From: Candidatus Epulonipiscium sp. | Lineage (GTDB): Bacteria; Bacillota; Clostridia; Lachnospirales; Cellulosilyticaceae | NCBI GenBank assembly: GCA_012518255.1 | Contig: JAAYSX010000018.1 | Coordinates: 1-63,834 of the forward strand | Direction: 5' to 3' | Length of the DNA stretch: 63,834 nt | In this document: positions 17,169-25,432 of the stretch, one piece after another | Numbering within the stretch: the stretch's first letter is position 1 | Layout of the letters: every line of letters begins with the position of its first letter | Position numbers and translations under genes: made by a program | The notes under the pieces: generated by a model | Told to the model about the DNA's origin: nothing | Seen by the model: only the letters and a program-made list of their open reading frames with translations | The model's database searches: none

Positions 17169-19805
17169 CTAATCTATCATAGGATCAATATCAAGTAAAC
17201 CATATCCCCGTAATGGATTAGGATAGGTTAGTGTTGGTTCCCTAGTTACCTCTTCAACTAATATCGCCCTCATGGTGACAGTATTTGCAATTTCTTTACC
17301 TGCTTTTAACTGATGTTCGTATACATGGGATGTTATACCAGTTACTATAGCGCTACCTACAGCGGTTCCGCTAACAATTCCCCACTCCCTATTAGGAAGA
17401 GGCCCAGGTATATTAGTTGATTGAACCATAAAGTCTGGCTTTACCCTATTATCCCTTGTAAAACCCCTTCCAGAACCAGGAGTTAAGGAGAAAGATTTAT
17501 TATTATATGATGCTATTGTAATTACCTCAGCTGTACTCGTATTGTATATAGTTGTGAAGGGATCTGATGGCTTTAAAATAGTAGCTGGCATAATCATGCC
17601 AGCTTTGGGAAGCCATATATCATAACGTCCCTCTATAATCACTATTCCTTTTATACCTATTAGCCACTCCCCCTCCACAGGATTCTCTAACCTAAATCTT
17701 ATTACCTGGCAACCTGTCTCACTATCAATTTTACTTCCTTGTGACCATACAGAACTAGTATTACTCAAGCTATAAGTTTGGGCTTCATTTAAAAATATTT
17801 CTATATTCCCTTCATCTTTAATTTGGGGAGGATTTAAGGTCACTTCAATCCTATCACCGAACATTGCCCATATTTCTACCATAAAAGCCGTCTCCCCTTC
17901 TGATATCTCTAGTCTGACTTCTTGCTCATTTTTATCCTTTAGATTTCCCATAGCATGATGTTTTTTATCTGCTTCCTCACCTGCAGCTATAATCATAGAC
18001 ACCCCTGGTTTCTCCCCATAATTGGTAACTATACTATCTAAAACAGCATTACCATCATGGGAACCGCTATTTGTACCCTGTGGTAAGCATATAGAAATAG
18101 GCATTTGATATTCATTAGCTATATCTGTAAGGAATTCCAGGCCCCTTGCAATATCTAGTGCTGAGACAGCTAAAGGATTATAATTGCCGTGGTAAAGCTC
18201 TTGCATAGCTTTAGGTGCTGGTGAAGGCTTTACAACAACAATTTTGGCACCTGTTGCCATTCCCTTATAGGTTATACCTTCTTCATGACTGTAGCCTGCT
18301 GCAATTCCTGCTAGTATTGTTCCACTTCCTCTTGTATCTTTATGGGGCACGATCTTATACGGATTAGAACTTTGTAAGGCCTCATTAATCATTTTTTCAT
18401 CATAGACAGTTCCATATCCATAATCAGAATCTCCTTCTATTGTTTGATCCCATATACTTACGATCCTAGTTTTCCCATCGGAATCTATAAAGGCAGGATT
18501 TGTATAATCAATGCCACTATCAACAATACCTATCAAAGTATTAGTGCCATCGTGACCTGTATTGTAGTTTAGTATATCTGCCCTCTTAAAGTTAAAGGGC
18601 TTTATTTCAAAAGGCTCATTGCTAAGAACATGAGCTAAATAGCCTGTAATAAAAGGTTCTATATTATCACCTATAATATTTTTGATATCTGCCACTGTTC
18701 CCCTGATTCCAAAATAGGGAAACAAGAGAGGATAAATTCCATTATGATCTACAGGCACACTAGAAAAATATTGCTTTAAATTGTTGTATATAATAAATAC
18801 ATCTATCCTTTCATCTTCTGGTATGAATTCATATGCAATATCTAGTGATCTACAGTCTTTCATATCTGACTCTATGGTTAAACCCTTTAGTAACCCATCT
18901 AGGATATCTTCTTTGCAACATTTGATGGAAGCAGATTTTTGGGTGTGGCATGCCATATGTTTTATATAATGAGTTCTTAGTTTTTCCCCGTATAAATCTG
19001 GGTTATTCCCCTTAACAATCCCCCACTCCATAAGTAACGATATGGTTCCTACCGATAACCATCCTCTATTGGTATATATTGGGCTGATATTCTGTGATAT
19101 ATTAGCAGCTATAAACTCATTTTCTTCCATAAGGCAACTTACAATTGATACTTTTCCTTCTAAAATCTTACTAGAAATAACCTCCCTAACTAAAGAAAAT
19201 TCCTTATCATTTTTTCCCCTTATATCAAAAGGAAGATAAATAACTAAGGGCTTGTTTTTACAATTTGATCTGCTGACAATATAGGAAACAGCCCTTATAA
19301 GGTCTGCTGTATAGCATTTATCTTTCATTATATTAACTATAATAATCTGGCTAGCTGGTGCTATTCCTTGATTCCCTACGCACATACCCATGGCTGATGG
19401 TTTATCCACAGACATATCTATCAGCTTATCTCCCTCATATTCCTTTTTGCCATCATGAAGGTGTAAAATACGTGACTTGCCATTTTCTTTTATATAATCC
19501 CTATAGTCTATATTGGCCTTATGACTAACCCAGCCCACCACCACACCTTCTCCACATAGATTGTGATTGCTTTTAGCCTTCTTGTTAATTTTATTGCCAC
19601 CCTTGAAATCATCAACCTCTTGTATAGGTTTTGACTCCTCTATATATTCAATTTGCATTTTTCTGCTTGAGTGCTCCACCTCTTCATTGGTCGCCCTTAT
19701 AATTCCATATTTCTCATTAATAGCCTCATATGGAATCAATAATTCATTAAATAAACTCTCCAAACTACCATGATACCTAATAATCCATTCTTTATAATTA
19801 TTCAC
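17169..19805 (-). CDS. Fused double Csp pseudoprotease (two inactive subtilisin domains)
   Basis: An 878-residue polypeptide with two Csp-like halves. The first (about residues 1-300) has a short prodomain-like part, then GEGVVVGWVSHKAN where the Asp block should be, SAMGMCVG in place of the His block, and RGWLSVGTISLLMEWG in place of the Ser block, with no jelly-roll insert: all three triad residues are missing. The second (about 330-878) keeps Asp429 (IVDSG) but has Ser494 for His (RGSGT), Glu610 at the oxyanion position (AAGEEAD) and Ala815 for Ser (SGTAVG), and keeps the jelly-roll. It can hardly be catalytic. In C. difficile, CspA and CspC pseudoproteases regulate germination, so a sensing or scaffolding role is the best inference. 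GTG start after AGGGGT; second gene of the operon. Confidence 0.88.
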   Translation of the reverse strand: MNNYKEWIIRYHGSLESLFNELLIPYEAINEKYGIIRATNEEVEHSSRKMQIEYIEESKPIQEVDDFKGGNKINKKAKSNHNLCGEGVVVGWVSHKANIDYRDYIKENGKSRILHLHDGKKEYEGDKLIDMSVDKPSAMGMCVGNQGIAPASQIIIVNIMKDKCYTADLIRAVSYIVSRSNCKNKPLVIYLPFDIRGKNDKEFSLVREVISSKILEGKVSIVSCLMEENEFIAANISQNISPIYTNRGWLSVGTISLLMEWGIVKGNNPDLYGEKLRTHYIKHMACHTQKSASIKCCKEDILDGLLKGLTIESDMKDCRSLDIAYEFIPEDERIDVFIIYNNLKQYFSSVPVDHNGIYPLLFPYFGIRGTVADIKNIIGDNIEPFITGYLAHVLSNEPFEIKPFNFKRADILNYNTGHDGTNTLIGIVDSGIDYTNPAFIDSDGKTRIVSIWDQTIEGDSDYGYGTVYDEKMINEALQSSNPYKIVPHKDTRGSGTILAGIAAGYSHEEGITYKGMATGAKIVVVKPSPAPKAMQELYHGNYNPLAVSALDIARGLEFLTDIANEYQMPISICLPQGTNSGSHDGNAVLDSIVTNYGEKPGVSMIIAAGEEADKKHHAMGNLKDKNEQEVRLEISEGETAFMVEIWAMFGDRIEVTLNPPQIKDEGNIEIFLNEAQTYSLSNTSSVWSQGSKIDSETGCQVIRFRLENPVEGEWLIGIKGIVIIEGRYDIWLPKAGMIMPATILKPSDPFTTIYNTSTAEVITIASYNNKSFSLTPGSGRGFTRDNRVKPDFMVQSTNIPGPLPNREWGIVSGTAVGSAIVTGITSHVYEHQLKAGKEIANTVTMRAILVEEVTREPTLTYPNPLRGYGLLDIDPMID

Positions 19806-19822
19806 AATTTACCCCTAACTCT

Positions 19823-21562
19823 TTATATTAAAGCCAGGCTATTAAATAAGTTCAATCTACCATAACCCTCTACCGGGTTAGGATAAATAACTCCTTTTTG
19901 CCTAGTTGCTCCTCTTATTAATATTGAGTTAATGGTATTTGTATTCATAAAAGGTAGGTTTCCCTCTATATTTCCCCACTGAAAAAGAAGGGCTGCTGCA
20001 GATGCTGTTATTGCAGCACTTGCCCCTGTTCCAGTATATGCAGTGTATCCACCCCCTACTTGAGGCGCTCTTACATTTACTCCGGGTGCTATTAGATCAG
20101 GCTTAATTACACCGGTTCTAGTAGGCCCCCTACTTGATCCCACGAACATACTCTTGTCAATATCATCATAAGCTCCAACAACAATAGCTCCAGCTTGGGT
20201 TGATGGTATTGTAAGTGTAGTGAAGGGATTGGGCTGCAAAAACCTTGTAGCTGGGTTTTGAAATCCATCCTTAGGTAACCAGGCATCATATCTTCCATTT
20301 ACAATATAGTCACCATATACCGTAAATGTCCATATTCCATCTGTTGGTTTTTGGAGTCTTACTATAATTTCCTGGGCACCATTTCTTGGATCTAGGTAAG
20401 TATATATTACAACAGCTGTTGTTTGTTCTAAGGGAAATTTGGTTTGATGATAACCACCTGGCGCTACTGGAATCCTATCTATAATACCGCCTAAAGGGCT
20501 ACGGATAGATATTGAAATCCTATCAGGGTTATAGCTCCACATTAAAAGTTCAAATCCCTCTTCCCCTGGTGCAACATTAATCTCAAAACTATCGCTAGGG
20601 TTTGTAGCCAAGGTTCCCAGGTAATGATGTCCTGTATTTGCCTCATTCCCTGCTGCAAGTACAAGGGCTATTCTTCTAAGAGGAGCTATTTCACCAAGCA
20701 AGGTTTCTAGAATATTTGTTCCATCATGGGGTCCATCATTAGTTCCAATGCCTAGGCATATCACCATAGGCTTACTTGTTTCCCTTATGGATTGTATTAA
20801 ATAATTTATACCCAGCATAATATCATTAGACTGACAGGCATAAGCATCATCTCTAATAAAATAGTAGTTTCTTAGATACTCACTAGCTGGCCTTAACTTA
20901 ACAACATAAAGCTCAGCATCTGGCGCACCCCCTATATATTCATTAGCGCTACTCCTATCATATCCTGCAGCTATCCCTGCAATAAATGTCCCATGTCCAT
21001 TCTCATCCCTACTAGGAACAATACTATAAGGGTCAGGATCCCTAAGAGCCTCATCAATCTCTTCCTTCATATACTCACTACCATAATTAAAACCCCTTGG
21101 CGGTGCCCCCTCTATAGTTTGGTCCCAGATTCTTTGAATTCTAGTCGTACCATCCTCATATCTAAATACATCATTTGTATAATCTATCCCCGTATCTATA
21201 ATTCCAATTACAACCCCATCTCCCCTGAGTTCCCCATATGGATAGGTGTGAAAAAGAGAAATGCCCGCTTCTTCCAAAGATTCCTGAGCATTTAGGCCAT
21301 ATAATATGGGCAAGGTCACAGCTTCTGGTTGATTATTTAATAAAAACCTTTCCCTTTCTTCCTGCGGTACCCTTAGATAAGCATACCTCCTATTAATAAT
21401 TTGAACGCTAATATTGGGAAATTCTTCTAACCCTTGACTTATATCACCATAATATTCTAATATATATTCTTCAACAGGAGCCCCAGTTGATAATGGTAAT
21501 ATAACTTCTCCTGAATTTTGCCTATTGAATTTCCTGCTATCCTTGTAGAACTTTGAACACAT
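19823..21562 (-). CDS. CspC-like pseudoprotease, Ser replaced by Gly
   Basis: A 579-residue Csp-family protein. Asp123 (IIDTG), His190 (NGHGTF) and oxyanion Asn306 (AAGNEA) are kept, but the Ser block reads YTGTGASAA, putting Gly513 at the nucleophile position; spacing to the following ALL motif is unchanged. C. difficile CspC, a bile-salt germinant co-receptor, also carries Gly at this position. Its divergence from the two active paralogues is greater than between those two. I chose ATG 21562, preceded by GGAGGT at six bases; the longer frame begins with GTG 18 bases upstream. First gene of the operon, so it is made ahead of the others. Germinant recognised, if any, is not readable. Confidence 0.9.
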   Translation of the reverse strand: MCSKFYKDSRKFNRQNSGEVILPLSTGAPVEEYILEYYGDISQGLEEFPNISVQIINRRYAYLRVPQEERERFLLNNQPEAVTLPILYGLNAQESLEEAGISLFHTYPYGELRGDGVVIGIIDTGIDYTNDVFRYEDGTTRIQRIWDQTIEGAPPRGFNYGSEYMKEEIDEALRDPDPYSIVPSRDENGHGTFIAGIAAGYDRSSANEYIGGAPDAELYVVKLRPASEYLRNYYFIRDDAYACQSNDIMLGINYLIQSIRETSKPMVICLGIGTNDGPHDGTNILETLLGEIAPLRRIALVLAAGNEANTGHHYLGTLATNPSDSFEINVAPGEEGFELLMWSYNPDRISISIRSPLGGIIDRIPVAPGGYHQTKFPLEQTTAVVIYTYLDPRNGAQEIIVRLQKPTDGIWTFTVYGDYIVNGRYDAWLPKDGFQNPATRFLQPNPFTTLTIPSTQAGAIVVGAYDDIDKSMFVGSSRGPTRTGVIKPDLIAPGVNVRAPQVGGGYTAYTGTGASAAITASAAALLFQWGNIEGNLPFMNTNTINSILIRGATRQKGVIYPNPVEGYGRLNLFNSLALI

Positions 21563-21618
21563 CCAACTACCTCCACCCAAAAATTATTATATTTATATAG
21601 ATTAGTTACCTTATATTA

Positions 21619-21646
21619 CTTATATGCAACTAAATATAATATATTT
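21619..21646 (-). promoter_or_regulatory. Possible sporulation-type promoter of the csp operon
   Basis: On the minus strand, CATATAAG (21626-21619) with AAATATA 13 bases upstream resembles sigma-E promoters (A-T-A -35 core and CATACAnT -10). It lies about 57 bases before the first csp start. The region is very AT-rich, so the match could be chance; direct mapping of transcripts would decide. Confidence 0.3.
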
Positions 21647-21734
21647 ATAGGTCTTTAAGCGCCGATATTCTATATGTAATAAGGCTAACTTCTTATATCC
21701 TAATTGATATTTTTCTTAATATGAAAAGTTTTCC

Positions 21735-21764
21735 TTGACAGGGGCATATGACTACATGTAGTAT
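21735..21764 (+). promoter_or_regulatory. Candidate nrdD promoter
   Basis: TTGACA at 21735-21740 is a perfect -35 box. TAGTAT at 21759-21764, 18 bases on, is the best -10 and overlaps the first NrdR box, so bound repressor would block it. Confidence 0.5.
21751..21762 (+). promoter_or_regulatory. NrdR box 1
   Basis: The palindrome ACTACATGTAGT matches the NrdR-box pattern (C-W-A...T-W-G core). It overlaps the candidate -10 element of nrdD and is exactly 31 bases upstream of a second copy, the typical phase of paired NrdR sites. Confidence 0.75.
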
Positions 21765-21781
21765 GTAATATATGTAAAGCA

Positions 21782-21793
21782 ACTACATATAGT
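21782..21793 (+). promoter_or_regulatory. NrdR box 2
   Basis: ACTACATATAGT, one base different from box 1 and 31 bases downstream, i.e. about three helical turns. Two such boxes in phase are the standard operator for the ATP/dATP-sensing repressor NrdR, whose gene is not in this window. Confidence 0.75.
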
Positions 21794-21832
21794 ACATAGT
21801 TAGTTAATATATAATTATTTAGGGGGATATTT

Positions 21833-23956
21833 ATGATTTGTTATGTTATTAAAAGAGATGGTAGAAAAGTCAAATTCGATGAAACAAAAATACAAAATGC
21901 CATTCTATTGTCTGCTAATGAACTAGATTTAGAGCTAGACACTGGAAAAATTACAGGCCTAGTTACTGAAAAAATAAAAGATCTTGGTCTTGAAGAAATA
22001 GATGTTGAGCAAATACAGGACCTAATAGAAAATACATTAGATGATTTGGATCTTAATCATGTTGCTGTTGCCTACTCTAATTATCGTAAGGAACGTACAA
22101 GGCTGCGTGATATAAAGTCTGATTTAATGCGTTCTGTTCATAATATTGGTATAGAAACAGACAGGGATAATGCCAACGTTGGAAACAACTTTTCTTCCAA
22201 GCTACTTCGTATAGCTAGTGAAACTAATAAGTGGCATAATCTATCTAAGATACCTAAGGAACTAGCTAAATATCATGAAATTGGGGACCTTCATTTTCAT
22301 GATTTAGATAGTTATAATCTTACTACTAACTGCCTAAATATTGATACTGGTGATCTTTTAAAACGTGGGTTTAATACTGGCTACGGAACAATTACCCCAC
22401 CTAAGAGAATTGAAACTGCCGCCGAATTATCCTGTATTTTACTCCAAGCATCTCAAAATGATATGTTTGGTGGCCAGTCTCATGTCAACTTTGATAATGA
22501 TATGGCTCCATATGTAAAGCTTACAAGGGATGAAATTATTAAGGAGTTTGAACTTCTACTAAGCACAATGACAAAAGAAGAATTCGATACATTTGTTGAG
22601 CAAAAATTACACAAAAGGGTACATCAGGCTATGCAGGGAGTAGTGTACAATCTAAATACTATGCATAGCCGTGCAGGATCACAGGTTCCTTTTAGTAGTC
22701 TTAATATAGGGATCCCCCATAGCGACGATGCCGCACTTATTTGTGAGTCCTTTTTATTAGAATATGAGAAAGGCCTTGGTAAGGGTGAACAACCCATATT
22801 CCCAAATATTATATTCAGGGTAAAAGATGGGGTTAACAGGGAAGAGGGCGATCCTTATTTCTATCTATATGAAATTGCCTGCAAAGTAGCAGCTAAACGT
22901 ATGAATCCAACATTTATGAATTTAGATGCTGATTTTAATAAAGAATATTATGATAAGGGAATTTTGCCCGCAACTATGGGATGCAGAACCTATGTATGCT
23001 CTAACATCAATGGTCCAGAAGGACCAGATAAACGTGGTAACATTGCACCTACAACAATTAATCTACCTAGGCTTGGAATACTTGCAAAGGGCAATATAGA
23101 TAAGTTTTTTGAACTACTTGACTCACGTTTAAATTCAGCTAGGGAATCATTAATGCATCGCTACGATATACTTTGCAAGCTTAAGGTTAAGGACCTACCT
23201 TTTGTAGCTGGCGAGCACTTATTGCTAGGTTCTGAAGGTTTATCAGCTAATGATAGTATTGAACCTATTCTTAAAAATGGAACATGGTCAATTGGTTTTA
23301 TTGGGCTAGCTGAAACCCTAACTTCCCTTATAGGTTCCCATCACGGAGAAAGCGTAGAAGCACGTGAACTAGGATATAAAATCGTACAGCATATTAGGGA
23401 CTTTACCGATAAGGCTACTAAAGAAGACAAACTTAATTGGAGCTGCTATGCCACCCCAGCCGAAGGCTTAAGTGGTAGATTTATAGCCTTTGATCAGGAG
23501 CGTTTTGGAAATATCCCAGGGGTAACCGATAAAGATTACTATACAAATAGTTATCATGTTCCTGTTGGCCACAAAATATCTATTAAAGATAAAATTCAAA
23601 TAGAAGCACCATTTCATAAAATGTGTAATGCGGGCCATATTAGCTATATAGAAATAGATGGCTACCCAACTGGAGACACTATAAAGTCTATACTAGACTA
23701 TGCTTACAAAGAATCTAACATCAACTATATGGGTATTAACTTTCATCTTAGATACTGCAAAGATTGTGGCCACCAGCTTTTACAGGGATCTACAACTTGC
23801 CCTAAGTGTTCTAGTAATGATATTCAAGGTATTAGCCGTGTAACAGGCTACCTAAGTTTAGATGAGCGCTTTGGCAGTGGTAAGATTGCTGAACGCCATG
23901 ATAGAATTTCCCATGATGGGAATAATACTGCTGTTTATAAGAAGAATTTACTATGA
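21833..23956 (+). CDS. nrdD: Anaerobic ribonucleoside-triphosphate reductase NrdD
   Basis: A 707-residue class III ribonucleotide reductase, which makes dNTPs from NTPs without oxygen using a glycyl radical. An N-terminal ATP-cone (about 1-92, CYVIKRDGRKVKFD) is the allosteric activity site. The large alpha/beta barrel follows, with catalytic cysteines including the MGCRTY region near residue 385. A C-terminal zinc site (CKDCGH...CPKCSS, about 643-662) precedes the glycyl radical motif RVTGYL with Gly672. The activating enzyme gene overlaps the 3' end by four bases. Expression is probably repressed by NrdR through the paired boxes at 21751-21793. Confidence 0.98.
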   Translation: MICYVIKRDGRKVKFDETKIQNAILLSANELDLELDTGKITGLVTEKIKDLGLEEIDVEQIQDLIENTLDDLDLNHVAVAYSNYRKERTRLRDIKSDLMRSVHNIGIETDRDNANVGNNFSSKLLRIASETNKWHNLSKIPKELAKYHEIGDLHFHDLDSYNLTTNCLNIDTGDLLKRGFNTGYGTITPPKRIETAAELSCILLQASQNDMFGGQSHVNFDNDMAPYVKLTRDEIIKEFELLLSTMTKEEFDTFVEQKLHKRVHQAMQGVVYNLNTMHSRAGSQVPFSSLNIGIPHSDDAALICESFLLEYEKGLGKGEQPIFPNIIFRVKDGVNREEGDPYFYLYEIACKVAAKRMNPTFMNLDADFNKEYYDKGILPATMGCRTYVCSNINGPEGPDKRGNIAPTTINLPRLGILAKGNIDKFFELLDSRLNSARESLMHRYDILCKLKVKDLPFVAGEHLLLGSEGLSANDSIEPILKNGTWSIGFIGLAETLTSLIGSHHGESVEARELGYKIVQHIRDFTDKATKEDKLNWSCYATPAEGLSGRFIAFDQERFGNIPGVTDKDYYTNSYHVPVGHKISIKDKIQIEAPFHKMCNAGHISYIEIDGYPTGDTIKSILDYAYKESNINYMGINFHLRYCKDCGHQLLQGSTTCPKCSSNDIQGISRVTGYLSLDERFGSGKIAERHDRISHDGNNTAVYKKNLL

Positions 23957-24444
23957 AAAAACTTCAGGTAGCAGGCTTTCTAGATAACTCAACTGTAAAT
24001 GGAAGTGGACTAAGAAGCGTTTTATTTTTATCTGGCTGCTTCCATAATTGCCCCGGTTGCCATAATGTAGATATGCAGGATATAAATTATGGTGAAAATA
24101 TAGGAATAAATGAAATTATCACTAGAATCAAGGGGAATATACCCATTATAGAAGGTGTAACAATTTCAGGCGGGGAACCATTTGAACAGTGGGAGAATCT
24201 CTTACCACTATTACAAGAAATAAAAAAAGAATCCCTTACATGCTGGGTATATACTGGCTACACATATAGTGAAATAAACAGCAACAAAAATTTTAGCAAA
24301 CTCCTCCCTTGGATTGATGTATTGGTTGAAGGACCTTTTAAGGAGGATCTACTTACTAATGATCTTCCTTATATAGGCTCTACAAACCAGAGAATATTGC
24401 TACTTTCCAGGGGAAATATAAATAGAGAATTACATTTTAATTAA
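23953..24444 (+). CDS. nrdG: Anaerobic ribonucleotide reductase activating protein NrdG
   Basis: A 163-residue radical SAM protein that installs the glycyl radical on NrdD. The 4Fe-4S motif is C-x3-C-x2-C (GCFHNCPGC, about residues 29-37), followed by the SAM-binding TISGGEP motif near residue 76. Its ATG overlaps the nrdD stop (ATGA), so the two are translationally coupled. Length is normal for the family, and nothing is missing. Confidence 0.97.
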   Translation: MKKLQVAGFLDNSTVNGSGLRSVLFLSGCFHNCPGCHNVDMQDINYGENIGINEIITRIKGNIPIIEGVTISGGEPFEQWENLLPLLQEIKKESLTCWVYTGYTYSEINSNKNFSKLLPWIDVLVEGPFKEDLLTNDLPYIGSTNQRILLLSRGNINRELHFN

Positions 24445-24456
24445 GCCTTGTATTTA

Positions 24457-24498
24457 TAAAACATATTGCCTATCTTTAATAGGTAATGTGTTTTATTT
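24457..24498. terminator. Bidirectional terminator after nrdDG
   Basis: Sixteen-base arms AAAACATATTGCCTAT and ATAGGTAATGTGTTTT with few mismatches, followed by TTATTTTTT on the plus side. It overlaps the stop of the convergent DMT-type gene and may end both. Confidence 0.85.
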
Positions 24499-24933
24499 TT
24501 TCCACTGAAAAACAACTATTCCTCCAATCATAAAAGCTACACCTATTAGTTTGTGCCATTCAAATCCAGGACTTTTACTTCCAAACCAACCAAATAACTC
24601 TATAAGATATGCTAGACTCATCTGGGCTATAAGTATAAGCATAATAGCATAAGCTGGCCCCAAACTATCTATTCCCTTAATCACTGTATAAGTTATTCCT
24701 GCACCAAGAACACCACCTAGTAAATATAATTTATTAACATCCCTTAAGCCATTAATATTACCATCCTTAGTTAAGGCTAGAGCTATAAGACAAACCAAAA
24801 AAGCACTTCCCTGCACTATAGTATTGGTAAGCCATAAGCCAGCACTTTCTGTTACACGAGTATTAAACACTCCTTGTATGCTCATTAAGGCTCCTGATAT
24901 CAAGGATATAATTATTCCAATCATTTCATACAA
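24493..24933 (-). CDS. DMT-superfamily small membrane transporter (YdcZ/DUF606 family)
   Basis: A 146-residue protein with five hydrophobic segments spaced across the sequence and the opening IGIIISLISGALMSIQGVFN, typical of the YdcZ/DUF606 branch of the drug/metabolite transporter superfamily. These are half-sized membrane proteins, often found as dimers or pairs; only one copy is seen here. Substrate unknown. It ends with lysines outside the last helix (FQWKK). Monocistronic, convergent with nrdG. Confidence 0.8.
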   Translation of the reverse strand: MYEMIGIIISLISGALMSIQGVFNTRVTESAGLWLTNTIVQGSAFLVCLIALALTKDGNINGLRDVNKLYLLGGVLGAGITYTVIKGIDSLGPAYAIMLILIAQMSLAYLIELFGWFGSKSPGFEWHKLIGVAFMIGGIVVFQWKK

Positions 24934-24995
24934 CTCCTTATTTATATTTATATCTTAAGTTTTCACTATTTTACATATAAATATGCATACACGAA

Positions 24996-25024
24996 TTGTA
25001 TATTTTCAATCTATATTGTATAAT
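24996..25024 (+). promoter_or_regulatory. Candidate sigma-A promoter of the GNAT-like gene
   Basis: TTGTAT (24996-25001), 17-base spacer, TATAAT (25019-25024); 41 bases before the start codon of the plus-strand acetyltransferase-like gene. Confidence 0.65.
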
Positions 25025-25065
25025 ACTAATATAGTTAAGCAGAAAGAATATAAGGAGGAAACAAT

Positions 25066-25338
25066 ATGAAGGATCATATTAAACACGACATCGATAAGAA
25101 TACATTTTTTATTGAAGGTAAAGATAAGAATAAAGGATATGTAAAATACACAATCGATAATGGTATTATGGATATTAATAGCACCTTTGTTGACCCAGAT
25201 TACCGTAGCCACGGCTACGCAAAGGAACTTGTAGATGCTGCAGTTGAATATGCTAAAAGCAAAGACCTTAAACTAAAACCAACCTGCTCATATGCAGTTA
25301 AGGTTACCCAAAGAGACTACCCTGACCTACTAGTATAA
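25066..25338 (+). CDS. GNAT-like N-acetyltransferase (YjdJ/Acetyltransf_CG type)
   Basis: A 90-residue minimal GNAT-like domain. The strand-loop STFVDPDYRSHGYAKELVDAA is the shortened acetyl-CoA binding segment (R-x-x-G-x-A in place of the longer GNAT motif), and the CSYAV block near the C-terminus is typical of this small family (YjdJ in E. coli). Substrate unknown. AAGGAGG lies nine bases before the ATG and a good promoter precedes it. It is followed by a very long hairpin terminator. Confidence 0.82.
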   Translation: MKDHIKHDIDKNTFFIEGKDKNKGYVKYTIDNGIMDINSTFVDPDYRSHGYAKELVDAAVEYAKSKDLKLKPTCSYAVKVTQRDYPDLLV

Positions 25339-25341
25339 ATC

Positions 25342-25416
25342 AGAGGAATACATCCTGCATAAGACAAGCACAAGCTTTACTTGTGAAAAGTCTTTTGCAG
25401 GATGTATTCCTCTTTT
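25342..25416 (+). terminator. Long two-part hairpin terminator of the GNAT-like gene
   Basis: The outer arms 25342-25359 and 25396-25413 form a perfect 18-bp stem; inside, AAGAC/GTCTT and CACAAG/CTTGTG extend it around a five-base loop. A T run follows on the plus strand. It begins three bases after the stop codon. The stem is longer than needed for intrinsic termination. Confidence 0.75.
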
Positions 25417-25432
25417 AGCCGCCAAAAAATAA

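Noticed and set aside
17169-19805. Two separate genes instead of one fused pseudoprotease gene
   Set aside because: The reading frame runs without a stop across the junction, and no ribosome site or start with suitable spacing is seen between the halves near 18.8 kb.
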